From NCBI GenBank assembly GCA_025765595.1, contig JAIVFH010000054.1, forward strand, positions 124,001 to 188,000: a stretch of DNA of 64,000 nucleotides, in the 5' to 3' direction. The position numbers and the translations under genes were made by a program. This stretch comes from Obelidium mucronatum. Lineage: Eukaryota; Chytridiomycota; Chytridiomycetes; Chytridiales; Chytriomycetaceae. Positions 34,616 through 44,807 of this stretch are shown piece by piece; position 1 is the stretch's first letter, and every line of letters begins with the position of its first letter. The notes beneath the pieces are model-generated. The model had not been told where the DNA came from. It saw only the letters and a list, made by a program, of their open reading frames with translations, and searched no databases.

Positions 34616-36511
34616 ATGGCACTCTTGACCGAGGAGGAGCTTGGCATGGACCCCACGCGAGTCTTTGAGCTTCAGGAAAAGCTGGGCGAAGGGTGAGTCC
34701 CGAGCCAAGCGGACTCCCGGGCATGGCACTGATCACCAGCGGATCATCGCAGGTCTTACGGAACTGTCCACCGGGCCCTGCACACTCGCTCCAACACCAC
34801 TGTCGCTGTGAAAATCCTGCCGGTTGCAAACACTGATCTGAATCAAAGCATCAAGGAAATCAGCTTCATGACTGGGATCCAGTCGCAGTATGTTGTCGAG
34901 TATTACGGAAGCTACCTGCGAGACACCGAGCTCTGGGTGCGTTCTTGAAACTAAACCTTTTTTGACGATTATGAATCTGTGTTTGATTTTGAGTGCTGTT
35001 CAGATTGTGATGGAGTATTGCGGGGCCGGATCAGTCTCTGACTTGATGGAGTTTTGCAACATGACACTCTCAGAGGATCAAATTTCTGTCGTTTGTAGAT
35101 ATACTCTTAAGGGATTGGCATATATGCACTCTATGCGGAAGATCCATCGTGATATCAAGGCAGGGTGAGCAGACTTAAACGAGCATGGCCATTGCAATAA
35201 TCACTGACAATGGTTCTCAGAAATATCTTGATAAATACCAAGGGAGAAGCAAAGTTGGCGGATTTTGGAGTATCAGGGCAGTTGTCAGATTCCGCCTCAA
35301 AGCGTCAGACCGTTATTGGAACCCCGTTTTGGTAACGGCAGTTGTTATTCGTTTCAAGCAGATTGTTTTTTAATTTCTTTTGATTCATTTCACAGGATGG
35401 TATATACGAATTTTCTTTCTGTATCACAGGCGGCTAATGATATTTTTCCAAAAAGGCTCCAGAAGTCATTCAAGAAGTAGGATATGGAACTGCGGCTGAT
35501 ATTTGGTCTCTTGGTATTACGTGCATTGAAATGGCTGATGGGCGACCTCCATATCATGATATCCATCCAATGCGAGCCATTTTTATGATTCCCACCAAGC
35601 CACCACCAAAACTCGAGGATGAGGAACGTTACTCCAAAGTGTTTCGCTCGTTTGTTGCACGGTGTTTGACAAAAGATCAGAAAGCACGCCCATCTGCTGA
35701 GGAACTATTAAATGTATGTTACCTCTTAAAGGAAGTTGCCTTCTCACTTTTGTTTTCAGGATCCTTTTATTCGCCGGAATCCATCTACCGCCACCTTTTC
35801 CTCAATGATGTCCATTGCATTGAACCATCGACGGGGGAGCATCGCTACATTTCTGCCAACTTTAGACGACGATGACGAGGTTCAAGTCAGTGGAGAAATA
35901 GATGAACCGTCATACATTCAAGAATCTGCTGCTCACCAAATTCAAGCTGTTGATCGAGGAAACCGAGACACTATTATCGTGAGAGACACAGAAGATCAGT
36001 ACGATGAGGTGGAAGTCTTTATGGCCGAAGAAGAATACTCCATATACGCAGGTACTTTTTTAAAAAACGATGTATCAAACTTTGCTTAAAAAAGCGATGG
36101 ATAGACGAGTACTCTTCACGTCCTGCTTCTCCGGAGACAGACCTCGCCCCTATCGCATCTTCTCTTCCCTTGGATAAACCGAAACGAGATTATGGTCTTG
36201 GTTTTGTTACAAAAGCATTCGAGTACTTTTCCCCGTCTGGCCAATCTCCTCCTGTCAATAGTCCCGTACAATTGCCTCCCAATGTACCTACACCTCCGAA
36301 CGCAATTCCATCATCAATCTTGAAGTCTTCATCTCGACCTCCATCACCTGGTGCTGGCGTAAGGTCTCGGAAACGATCCATCACAGAGGAACGGATGTTG
36401 GCTTCGTTGGATGATAGGAGGGAAGTCGAGATTGCCAACGTAATTGCAAAGTATAAACGACGAAAAGAACCCGTCATGCAGGCAATTTTGATGAAGGGTG
36501 GGAAAGTTTGA
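34616..36511 (+). CDS. STE20-group kinase of the Hippo/MST type
   Basis: Eight exons: 34616-34692, 34753-34936, 35004-35164, 35221-35331, 35396-35399 (four bases), 35456-35713, 35760-36051 and 36105-36511 (497 residues). Kinase motifs are complete: [11 protein letters not shown] loop, VAVK lysine, [12 protein letters not shown] hinge, HRDIKAGNIL catalytic loop, DFGVSG, and GTPFWMAPEV, which needs the micro-exon. The middle is Ser/Pro-rich. The last 40 residues ([20 protein letters not shown], then [12 protein letters not shown]) resemble the SARAH coiled coil by which MST1/2 dimerise and bind Salvador/RASSF. Placement in the MST branch rather than the Sid1/Nak1 branch rests on the hinge and this tail. 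Confidence 0.9.
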
Positions 36512-36582
36512 AACTGTACAAAAGGGGGAAAAAAAATGGGATCCAATAACTGTTATATTGAAAAAAAATGAAAGCCAATATT

Positions 36583-38399
36583 TTATACGCCAAAAGATTT
36601 CATTGTTCGAGGTCGGATTCCTCCAAACAGTTGCGATGCGTTGGCTCGTTCGGCATAAATCTTTTGAACTTCTTCCGTCATTTTCGGATATTCCTCAAAT
36701 GAGATTGATGAATCATGGTTGGTATCAGCAGAAGCTAGAATGCGCATAGTTGCATCCAAAATCTGTTGGAAACCATGTCAATAACAAGAAGCAACAAGCG
36801 AAACCAAGGTACCATTTTCTCATATTCGGCATCTTCGAAATTAGACTTCGGTATCACGGCTCGCATAGCTTCTGCCAGCTCTTTCCTGTCAAGGACGCCA
36901 TTTCCATCTTGATGGCAAACAAGGTCAGCTTGTTCAAGAGTAAGAACAGTACCCACCTTGGTCAAACTTCTTGAAAGAATCACGCATATCGAGATAGTGA
37001 TAAGCTTCTGCTAACTGACGGCGAAACATTCCCAAGAATACGAAGGTCACTATACAAATGGGATTTAATGAACGGTGTGTGATTGATTGGAAGCAGTTGC
37101 TTACAACAAAAATGAGGCCCGATTCGCAAAAAATGCGTAGTAAACCCTTTATAGAAAGCTGGCAGTCCTTCCACTTTGACAATGTGTTTGATCTACATTG
37201 GGTCAGTAATCATACCAACAACATCAACCACGAAAAACACTCACAGCGTCTCCTCCACTTGAATATAAGGTTCCTTTTCCATCAACATAGGGCTGATTAT
37301 AATAACGGGTTCGCACAACATCAATTGGATTCATTGCCGCACAACTCATGACACCGCTGGTCATTCCTGCAATCATGTCCAACACCCAATCATCCTTCCA
37401 ATTTTTTTTCAGAATCAGGTATTCTTTCATCATACTATACGTAGCGAGATTCACGCCACTCCCAACAAAACTTCGCGCCATGCTTAAGACAGATCCTCGA
37501 TAAAGTCCCTTCACTCCATCTCCTCGATACGTTTTTGCTATTGCATCCCAAGTATTTTTATATTGAAACTGATGCCCAACCGCATTTTGTACATTTTGAG
37601 GAGACACTGAGGATTGTAACCGAGTTTTGATGAGTTCAAACGGGTTGCACGCGAACGCCCCCATAACCCCACACAATGAGCCCGCAAGCATCCTTTTCCA
37701 CGGAGGTGAAGACCCAGTAGCTGGATCGTGAATAACTGTCATGATTGGGTCATACATTCCAATCCGAAAAAAGTTCTTTGATCCTTCCTTCAGGATCGCC
37801 GGAAACAGTCCCTTTTGGATTCCTCGAATTCCTTCGTTTTTGAGGATTTTGTAGATTGCATCGAAACTGTTTTTGTAAACCTGTTTTTGGGAGGGGCAGT
37901 ATTGAGCTATTTATCTTTTTTTCTTTTTGAACCCTTTGTTTCGAAACACTTATGAACGTACCAGTTCTGAAGCAATCTTTCCTTTCGATGCGCCGATAGC
38001 TGATGTGTTTGATCGCTGTCCTTGAAGCTGCAACCGAACTCTGCAAAAAAAAAAAAAATGCAAACACTTCTTTGTCAATCCAATGAATCCCCTTACTGGA
38101 AATACGTACTTTGCTGTGTCAAATGGATTCGTAAAAAAGACCGCCACTGTGGGTTGCAAAAACGTGTCAACAACAAGAAAAAAAAGAACCTCTCTGCCAA
38201 CCACAACACCACCATCTCACTTCGATCCACCGAATTTTACAAAACTAGTTTGCATGACTTTCTAACCTGCAGGTGCCAAGGCCGATAGTCCAAATCGCTC
38301 TGCTGCTCCGAGTTTTCGCGGTTGCCCCTTTTGAGGGTATAGAGCTGGGATCACAATGCCAGTCGATGGACCGCCTCCCATAACTGAATCCGCGCTCAT
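36583..38399 (-). CDS. Mitochondrial carrier (OAC1/SLC25A34-35-like) with C-terminal EF-hand pair
   Basis: Eight exons: 38399-38267, 38146-38110, 38040-37962, 37880-37245, 37192-37105, 37049-36957, 36907-36813 and 36762-36583 (446 residues). Three carrier repeats are recognisable: TNPFDTAKVRLQLQGQ, CNPFELIKTRLQ and MNPIDVVRTRYYNQ (Px[DE]xx[KR] signatures). The third ends in LRIGPHFCLTFVFLGMFRRQ. Without a stop the frame continues into two EF-hands, with loops DQDGNGVLDRKE and DTNHDSSISFEE carrying all Ca-ligand positions. OAC1-type carriers move oxaloacetate, sulfate or related anions across the inner membrane; the Ca control is inference. Known Ca-regulated carriers have EF-hands at the N-terminus, so this order is odd. 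Confidence 0.88.
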
Positions 38400-38594
38400 T
38401 ATTTCTTCTTGAGTTTTTTTCTTTGCAGTAGACAGAAGTGGCGTTTGTGTCTGGGTTGTGTCTGTTTTTTTTTTGGGACACTGGTGATTCGAACAAAATT
38501 CCAAAAATAAAAAAAGAGGGAAGGGGGAAAGTCCGCCAAGGCACTTTTTTTTTGTTTTTCAATGTTATTTATATACTTTTATTTTCGACTATCC

Positions 38595-39949
38595 TTACTT
38601 TGGAAGAACTAAAGAAAACGATTTTGGAGCAACTGGGTGTTGTACCATGATGGCAGAAGGCAAAATCGTTGCATTGTTACGCGGGGCAGATGAACCTTTT
38701 GCCAAGTTCGACTGCACGATTGCAGGATGAGGCTTTACTTTTGCTGGTGGGGGGCGAGGCGTTCCAGAGCGGGACTCTACGGACGATGATTGTATTTGTC
38801 TTGCCATGTAAGATTCAAATCTTGGAGCTCTGGCAAAAAAAAGGCGTGCATTTTTTTTTTAGATCCAAATGTGGGGCGAAAAACAAAAAAAAAAAACAAA
38901 AAAAAAAAACAATTACGGACCTACTTCCTTGGATTTCTTTCTTCACAGAATTGATGGCTCGACTCATTGGATTCGATTTCGCTCCTGAATAGCACACACA
39001 AAATTTCAGTTTTTTTTTTACGTAATGAGAATATTCCCTCCAAAAAAAGTGCTAAAAAAAAAAACGCTAATCAAACCCGGCGATGACGCAGAACCCCATC
39101 CTTTGCTTTTCGCAGGAGGTGCAATAAAATGTTGCAACCTCTTGGTACTGTTTCGCTCCTTTTCTTCATCCATGCTCTTGTAAGACTTGTTCATACTGGC
39201 TTTGACTTTCAATAGCTTTTCATCGCGTTCGCGTTTCATTTTCTGCGAGATTTTTTTCGGCGAGGGTTGTTGAATTTAACCTTTTTTTTTTTTTTTTTGG
39301 TTTTTTGGACTGGGAGCTTACTGCATAGTATCTCCTCCAACTCGGTGGCTCGATAAAATCTGGTTTATCCACTTCTTTACGTAACAAGGCAAATTCACGG
39401 AGGGTTGCCGTACGATAGTAGGCTGGGTTTCATTTTTTTTTCCGTGACATGTGTGCATGTGTTTGAATGATCAAAGTGAGAAGCCATTGGTAAAGAGTTG
39501 AAATTAAAATAAAAAAAATAAATAAAAAAAAAAAAACTCACGATCCAAATCATCCACTAATTCATCTTGCATATGTGGGTTATATTCAATGAGACGTTCC
39601 AACTATGTAAAAAAAAAAATAGATAGATAATTTTGGGAATTTGGATACACAGCAGACAAGACAGAACATTTTTTTTTTACCTGTCCATAATTCAGCGCTT
39701 TCGGTAGTATTTGCTTCAATAGATGGCTTGGAACATCTCCGAGACTTGTGTTGAGAGAGTATACTTCTGTAAATGAGGTATTTTTGATCTCTCCACCATC
39801 AAAAAAAAAAAGAGCCTCCAACAACACCACACCAGCGCCAAGAGGGGGGAGGGTTTTGTAGATAACGTACGATCAAATCGACGGTTGACCTTTGCAATGC
39901 AGAGTCGGAGAAGCGAGGGAGGTTCGTTGGTTGTGTGAGAGCAGCTCAT
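38595..39949 (-). CDS. ELA1: Elongin A-like protein
   Basis: Seven exons: 39949-39871, 39766-39681, 39602-39542, 39422-39322, 39242-39095, 38984-38925 and 38827-38595 (255 residues). The Elongin A homology region is complete: SLLRLCIAKVNRRFD at the start, then SLGDVPSHLLKQILPK (the BC-box/F-box-like segment that recruits Elongin C), LERLIEYNPHM, and the basic helix KMKRERDEKLL. In yeast, Ela1-Elc1-Cul3 ubiquitinates stalled RNA polymerase II; animal Elongin A also aids elongation. The acceptor of exon 7 (CCAGAG at 38828) was fixed by phase and is the weakest junction. The C-terminal half is Ser/Pro-rich. Confidence 0.83.
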
Positions 39950-40319
39950 TGCGAAAGTTGTGGACAATGTAAAGAATTTTTGAATCGTTGTTTGTAATGG
40001 GAAAGGGACTCCAACATCCCCTCTCCCCTCCCCTCCCCCAAAAAAAACCAATCTTGAATACAAATATACTGCTGAACAATGGTTTATAATATGCTTTAGA
40101 ACCTGATCTCCTGTAGTCCACAAAAAATATAATCTTGTGGTTCCGTCGCATATAAAAATTAAATGGTGCAGCCAGTTCACTGTGACATGGATATAACCCT
40201 GTTGGAATCACTCAGACACAAGCATCGGTACAAGTGTCAAAAAAAAAAGGCTCAAAGATTAAATTCAAATTCTTCCAATCAAGGCCCCAAATTGGTCAGA
40301 GGAGGAGGAAAAAAAAAAA
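39950..40319. other. Divergent intergenic region
   Basis: Promoter space between Elongin A (-) and the next + strand gene. Nothing recognisable beyond C-rich (40020-40040) and A-rich tracts. Confidence 0.5.
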
Positions 40320-40892
40320 ATGACAGCCACTATCAAAGAAGGGATCCGAAGCCTGAAAGCAAGATGGCTGAAAGCTCATGGAGGCGGTAGTGATCGCTCG
40401 AGCATTGACTCGACCACAGAAACAGACAACGACAGCATTCGCTCAAGTAGCAAGGAGCTGTCACCTGAACACCGTTCTTCAAGCGGTGACTTTGGAACTA
40501 AAGACATCATCGTGAGTGGTCGGGGATCCATCAGTCTTCAGCAAAACAATGGAAATCGAGTCTTGCAGCGGTCGAATACCATCGGATCGCCAAGGCGAGC
40601 TAATGGCTTTGCAGTTTCAGGACGAACTTTGAAAATTCAAATCCCCCAACAACAAGTGCAACAACCCCAGTCAAGACTGGCGCAGCTTAGTGCCACTATT
40701 GCTTCAAGCTCAAGCACTTGGGATGATCGCAATATCGCCACAGCGCCAGATACCAATGAAGCCATTGAATTTGTCTCTTTGCCGGTTTATCCCAGAGGTT
40801 ATATTGGTCCAAAGAACAAAATCACCTCTCGAGAACAGAGTTTGCCATCCACTCGTGGTAATCCCATGATACGATCACGGTCCATGAAATAA
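40320..40892 (+). CDS. Disordered Ser-rich protein
   Basis: Single exon, 190 residues from an ATG preceded by a 12-A run. It starts with a basic amphipathic helix (IKEGIRSLKARWLKAHGGG). The rest is Ser/Thr/Gln-rich, including RTLKIQIPQQQVQQPQSRLA, with many RxxS-type phosphosites. The end is RGNPMIRSRSMK. It is the first of the series of short disordered + strand proteins up to 47.3 kb, but it lacks their DRP motif. I do not recognise it. Confidence 0.65.
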   Translation: MTATIKEGIRSLKARWLKAHGGGSDRSSIDSTTETDNDSIRSSSKELSPEHRSSSGDFGTKDIIVSGRGSISLQQNNGNRVLQRSNTIGSPRRANGFAVSGRTLKIQIPQQQVQQPQSRLAQLSATIASSSSTWDDRNIATAPDTNEAIEFVSLPVYPRGYIGPKNKITSREQSLPSTRGNPMIRSRSMK

Positions 40893-41044
40893 TCACATTC
40901 ATTTCTACTTAATTGCTATTTGAGGCCATATACCACCTGAGAAAAAATCAAAATAAAATAAATATAATAATACGCTTTATTTGTTGATATTCGAATTAAG
41001 TATATGCTGAAAACATGTGAGAAGGGGTTGGAATTACATGAAGT

Positions 41045-41464
41045 TCATTTTCGACTTTTCAAGAATAAACGGTATTCATTGTTGTAACGTGCCGTTTGTG
41101 AAGGAGTCCAATGGTACAAAGCCTCGCTTTTCGGTGCAGGGGTGCAGTCTGGCTTTGTTGTTTGTGCTGCGCTTGCTTGAATTCGCAACTTTCTTCGCTC
41201 AAACCCCACAGGAGCTACTGGCAAGACTTCAAACTGGACCAAAGGCTTCTCAACTTGAACAGGACCGTATCGTCCAGTTGCGAACCGTGTTTTTGACGCC
41301 ATGCATGTTGTTGGTGTTTGCTTTGCCAGCGGCTTGACTGGTACAGGTTTTAAGGCACAACAACGCCCAAGAGATGCAAGTGAAGAATTCGGCTTCACTT
41401 CGAATATTCGATGTGGATCTGGAAAAGTGGAATGGAACCCCTTGGACTTTTGGGGGTTCGTCAT
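41045..41464 (-). CDS. Small hypothetical protein
   Basis: Open frame of 139 residues with an ATG at 41464 directly after an in-frame TAA. Pro/Lys-rich, ending in HWTPSQTARYNNEYRLFLKS. A second frame from 41540 (KKKKSEAAKQEKFTQFRGGN) overlaps and could supply an N-terminal exon. No family recognised. It is the only minus-strand candidate within the small-protein cluster. Confidence 0.35.
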   Translation of the reverse strand: MTNPQKSKGFHSTFPDPHRIFEVKPNSSLASLGRCCALKPVPVKPLAKQTPTTCMASKTRFATGRYGPVQVEKPLVQFEVLPVAPVGFERRKLRIQASAAQTTKPDCTPAPKSEALYHWTPSQTARYNNEYRLFLKSRK

Positions 41465-41601
41465 TTAGCCCCCCCTTGTTTCCACCACGAAATTGAGTGA
41501 ATTTCTCTTGCTTGGCGGCTTCACTTTTTTTTTTTTTCATGTAAAGGTATTATTTTTAAGTGAGGAATTTGTGGTCAGCGCGATAGTTGGATCCCATAAT
41601 G

Positions 41602-41813
41602 AGTTCGATTTCTGGCTGTTCTGGTCACTGCGAAGAAATTTGTCTGATTAATGGCATGAAGCAACAAAATGTGTACAATTTGACTGAATGTGACGTGTCT
41701 TGGCTGCAACATTGTCTTTGTAAGCTAAAAACCTTACCAAAGAGAAAAAATTTCGTATCAGTTTTTTTTTTCCATCCACAGACTTCCGTTCCTTGTCACA
41801 CTGGCTGATTTAG
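41602..41813 (+). CDS. Possible small Cys-rich spliced ORF or 5' exon of the next gene
   Basis: An ATG at 41602 opens a 39-codon frame with six Cys (for example ISGCSGHCEEICLINGMK). A GTAAGC donor at 41720 and a CCACAG acceptor at 41781 would add ten codons before a stop at 41811. A further TTTCAG at 41843 lies just before the next gene, so this may instead be its 5'UTR or leader exon. Confidence 0.25.
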
Positions 41814-41857
41814 TTTATCGATCGAAGGATACTTTACTTTCAGATTTGAGAAATCGA

Positions 41858-42328
41858 ATGTCCATCATACCGTCGCCGCCATCTTCTTCATCGCAAACCA
41901 TGACCATGCCATCGTGGCCCATGGTTCCATTTCCCCGATTGTTCAAGAAGCCTCACCAAATCGGGTCATTTGGGGAAGGAACTCATGCAGTTCATACGCT
42001 ACAACTATCTGGTCATTCTGCAGCTGATCATATTATATCTTGCAACGGATGTGGAGATGAAGTTATTCGAACCAATTCACATTCATTGGCCTCCCCACAT
42101 TTTGAATCGACAACTCGCAAAAGCACAGTCACGGCCATTACCTGTGAATCTGGCTCTCTTCCGTCATTCAATCCCTTCCCTTCTTTGTCAATGCCGGTAT
42201 CACCAACTTCTCTGTCAGAGTCATCCCCAAAGACACTGACGATTGCTCGAGGGTTAAGAACTCGACAATCGAGTCTTCACGACTCAGACCGCCCCGATAT
42301 CACTGCGATCGAGCAGCTTGGGTTTTAA
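41858..42328 (+). CDS. Small disordered protein with C-terminal DRP motif (family member 1)
   Basis: 156 residues from the ATG at 41858; a TTTCAG just upstream suggests a spliced leader exon. The N-terminal part has the shared PFPRLFKKP element (about residues 23-31). The middle is Ser/Pro/Thr-rich with a HxxxxxxCNGCG patch. The C-terminal motif RTRQSSLHDSDRPDITAI (42257-42310) matches four neighbours position for position. No known domain. The conserved short motifs in an otherwise disordered chain suggest docking to a common partner. Confidence 0.65.
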   Translation: MSIIPSPPSSSSQTMTMPSWPMVPFPRLFKKPHQIGSFGEGTHAVHTLQLSGHSAADHIISCNGCGDEVIRTNSHSLASPHFESTTRKSTVTAITCESGSLPSFNPFPSLSMPVSPTSLSESSPKTLTIARGLRTRQSSLHDSDRPDITAIEQLGF

Positions 42329-42333
42329 ACGTA

Positions 42334-42382
42334 TCTTGTATTATTCATCCATAATTTAAATCTTGTATTATTCGTCCATAAT
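42334..42382 (+). repeat. Tandem 22-bp direct repeat
   Basis: Two copies of TCTTGTATTATTC[AG]TCCATAAT (42334-42355 and 42361-42382), one mismatch, 5 bp apart, just after the stop of the first DRP-motif gene and followed by AATAAA. Possibly a duplicated 3'-end signal. Confidence 0.85.
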
Positions 42383-42679
42383 AATAAATCATAATGCCCT
42401 GTTATTGCTGTTTAAAAAATTCGCAGTGGACAATATCCCACACCATCTCCCAACTCGCTCTTGTGCGTGTGAGTGAGTGTGTGTCTCATTGTGACAACAA
42501 AAAAAAAAGACAACGGGCGGGCAATGGGCTTGTTTAATCTGAAAATTCTCATTTCAACAGTTTTTAGTTTCCTCCACCATCGAAAACTTCTTCAATCGCA
42601 ACCAATCACAGCAGGGGAAACCCAACGCCACGCTAGCACCACCACCACCACCACCACCGCCGCCACGACCACCGCCCGA

Positions 42680-43051
42680 ATGCTCCCCCCCAGCAGCAGC
42701 AGCAGCGCGCCCGCGCCGCCGCTGCCGCGCATGTTCAAGCGGCCAGCGTCGATGCTCGCCGTGGTGTCGCCGTACCGAGTCGAGCCCGCGCCGCCGCCGC
42801 CGCTGCCGCCGCCCGGACTCGCGCCGCTGGCGATTGCGGCGATGCCCAACGGCCGCTGCCGCCGCGAGCGCGACGCTCTGGCGCTGAACAACCACCACAA
42901 CCACCACCACCACCACCACCACCACAAGGGCCGGCCCCGTCTGAACGCCCTGGTCTCCAAGGAGCGCCCGAGCGCCAGAGACCTGATGCCGTCGCCCGAG
43001 GATCTGGTGCTGATGCAGGCGCCAAGTGGCCTGCTGATGAACATGGAGTGA
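42680..43051 (+). CDS. Small disordered protein with DRP motif (family member 2, poly-His)
   Basis: 123 residues from the ATG at 42680. An earlier in-frame ATG at 42524 would add a hydrophobic, Thr-rich leader that does not fit the family. The element PPLPRMFKRP is followed by a Pro-rich stretch, a poly-His run near 42890-42925 and the motif RPRLNALVSKERPSARDL (42932-42985). Much more GC-rich than the surrounding sequence. Same strand and motif order as members 1 and 4. Confidence 0.65.
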   Translation: MLPPSSSSSAPAPPLPRMFKRPASMLAVVSPYRVEPAPPPPLPPPGLAPLAIAAMPNGRCRRERDALALNNHHNHHHHHHHHKGRPRLNALVSKERPSARDLMPSPEDLVLMQAPSGLLMNME

Positions 43052-43380
43052 CACAACACATTGCCAATTTCTAAAAAAACACTCCATATACCCCTGCCAC
43101 ATGTTTGGTCTTCTCTACACTTAATCGACAATCACATGTTTGCATTTCTCTTCCGTTTCTCATTTTTCGTATTTTATCATCTTTAATAATTCAATTCCTT
43201 TTGTTTTACCTTTAATCAATCTTCAAATAAAAAGGGTCTTTAATGTTTTTAGTTTTTTTGACGCGGGGCGGTCTTTTTTCATTGTTGTGTTGCTGGGCAA
43301 AGAAAATAGACCCTCGAAAAAGACCGAAAATAACCCAAACACGCACTTTTCGGCCGATACAATATCAAATCAGAATTATC
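43052..43380. other. Intergenic spacer in the small-protein array
   Basis: AT-rich with poly(T) runs. No supported gene. Confidence 0.5.
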
Positions 43381-43749
43381 ATGGCATCATCATCATCAAA
43401 ACCAATTTGCATCAAGTCAGCTGCTGTGAATCCAAGAAAGTCCCTCCGCCCACCTGCATCGTTGGATTCATTGCTATCATCCACAAGTTTGGTGCCACCA
43501 CAAATGATGATGGACCCCGTCGCTTCTGTCGAGCCATCACGACTTCATATTCCACACAACGTCTCGTCGCGTGCTGCATTCAAGTCATTCACCAACAGCA
43601 GTTCATCATCGAAACCTCGATTCACGAACGGTCGCGGCCGGCAACGGATGAACTGTTTGAACGAACTCGACCGCCCCACACCCCAATCATTGGAACTAAA
43701 CGCAAAAGACTTTACTCTTCCGGATGGAATCGTTTTATCTTTACACTAA
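43381..43749 (+). CDS. Small disordered protein with DRP motif (family member 3)
   Basis: 122 residues. Ser-rich N-terminus with PRKSLRPPASLDSLL, a possible diverged form of the PRxFK[KR]P element. C-terminal motif RQRMNCLNELDRPTPQSL (43639-43692) followed by 20 further residues. No known domain. AT-rich spacers with poly(T) flank it. Confidence 0.65.
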   Translation: MASSSSKPICIKSAAVNPRKSLRPPASLDSLLSSTSLVPPQMMMDPVASVEPSRLHIPHNVSSRAAFKSFTNSSSSSKPRFTNGRGRQRMNCLNELDRPTPQSLELNAKDFTLPDGIVLSLH

Positions 43750-44522
43750 AACAAGTTTTGTCCTCTCCTTTTTTTTTTTTTTTGTCGAGGCGCTTCGTGT
43801 GTGGCACTTGAACTGTTTTTCACCCGACGATTTGTCATCCTGTATTCCCAAGTTCACATCTCTCTTTACAAAAAAACACTCTCCTTCCTTTTTTTTTTGG
43901 TTACAGCATCGTACTATAGTGTTAATAAATAATGTTTCGATCAAAGAACATCCTTCATTGTGGGTGGCACAGTTGCGTATTTGTGGACTCTCACGTGGAA
44001 GGTCACTGGTCCAGTAAAATACCAGCTGGAATTGGTGTAAAATGCAAAACAGACCCAGATGATGATCTGTATTCCGTATTTTGTTTGCTTCTTCTAAAAA
44101 AAAAGAACAAAGTCAAAACAAAGTAATTTGGTTAAAACCCCTCTATCGGGATAATTAAAATGAGTGCTTCTCTTTATTAGTGGATGAAATCGTTGTTTAT
44201 TGAAACTAGTTGGAACGATTTTTGCATCTCGAGGAGAATAGAATACCAGGTGCTTTTGATTTGATTCTTTTAATTGTTTGGAAGTGAGTGGGTGCCAATT
44301 TACACCTTCCTTTTTTTGGGTTCGCGTCTTTGAAGGTTGAACACTGGGTTGAACACAATTTGCTTTTGAGTCTTGGTGTCAACTGAAACATCTAAATGAC
44401 GTAATGGTGCGTGGACTCCAACTTTTGCATGAAAAATTGTCATTTCGATATTGGACATTTTATTTTGAGCCACAAGAAACTAAAAAAAAAAAAGCCAAAT
44501 AAAAAAAAAAAGTCTCCTTGAC
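43750..44522. other. Intergenic spacer
   Basis: AT-rich with several 10-15 nt A/T runs. Short open frames are not protein-like. It should include the 3' end of member 3 and the promoter of member 4. Confidence 0.5.
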
Positions 44523-44807
44523 ATGATGGTTGTACATCCTCCGCTTCCCCGGGAATTCAAGAAGCCCAGGCGGTTCTCCTTCTCAGCAACAAGCTCTGCC
44601 AAAGTACTTCCCCTGTCGCCTCTTCCAGCTGGTAGATGGCAATCATCAACAAGGGCCAGCAACACCCATTGCATGTCCCCAACACAGTCGTTTTCAGCGG
44701 GGAAGTTGTCACCGAAACCGAATGGCTGTCGGGGATCTGGACGAAGCCGGATGACTTCATTGCGAAACTGTGACCGGCCATGTCTTTCGGACCTGGGGTT
44801 CAAGTGA
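44523..44807 (+). CDS. Small disordered protein with DRP motif (family member 4)
   Basis: 94 residues from ATGATG at 44523. The N-terminal element PPLPREFKKP comes within ten residues of the start. A basic/Ser-rich middle follows, and the protein ends almost directly after the motif RSRMTSLRNCDRPCLSDL (44742-44795). It is the most compact member, so it suggests that the two elements alone are the functional core. Confidence 0.65.
   Translation: MMVVHPPLPREFKKPRRFSFSATSSAKVLPLSPLPAGRWQSSTRASNTHCMSPTQSFSAGKLSPKPNGCRGSGRSRMTSLRNCDRPCLSDLGFK

Noticed and set aside
42524..42679. Upstream ATG extension of DRP family member 2
   Set aside because: It would add a hydrophobic and poly-Thr leader absent from the other members; the ATG at 42680 gives the family-like start.
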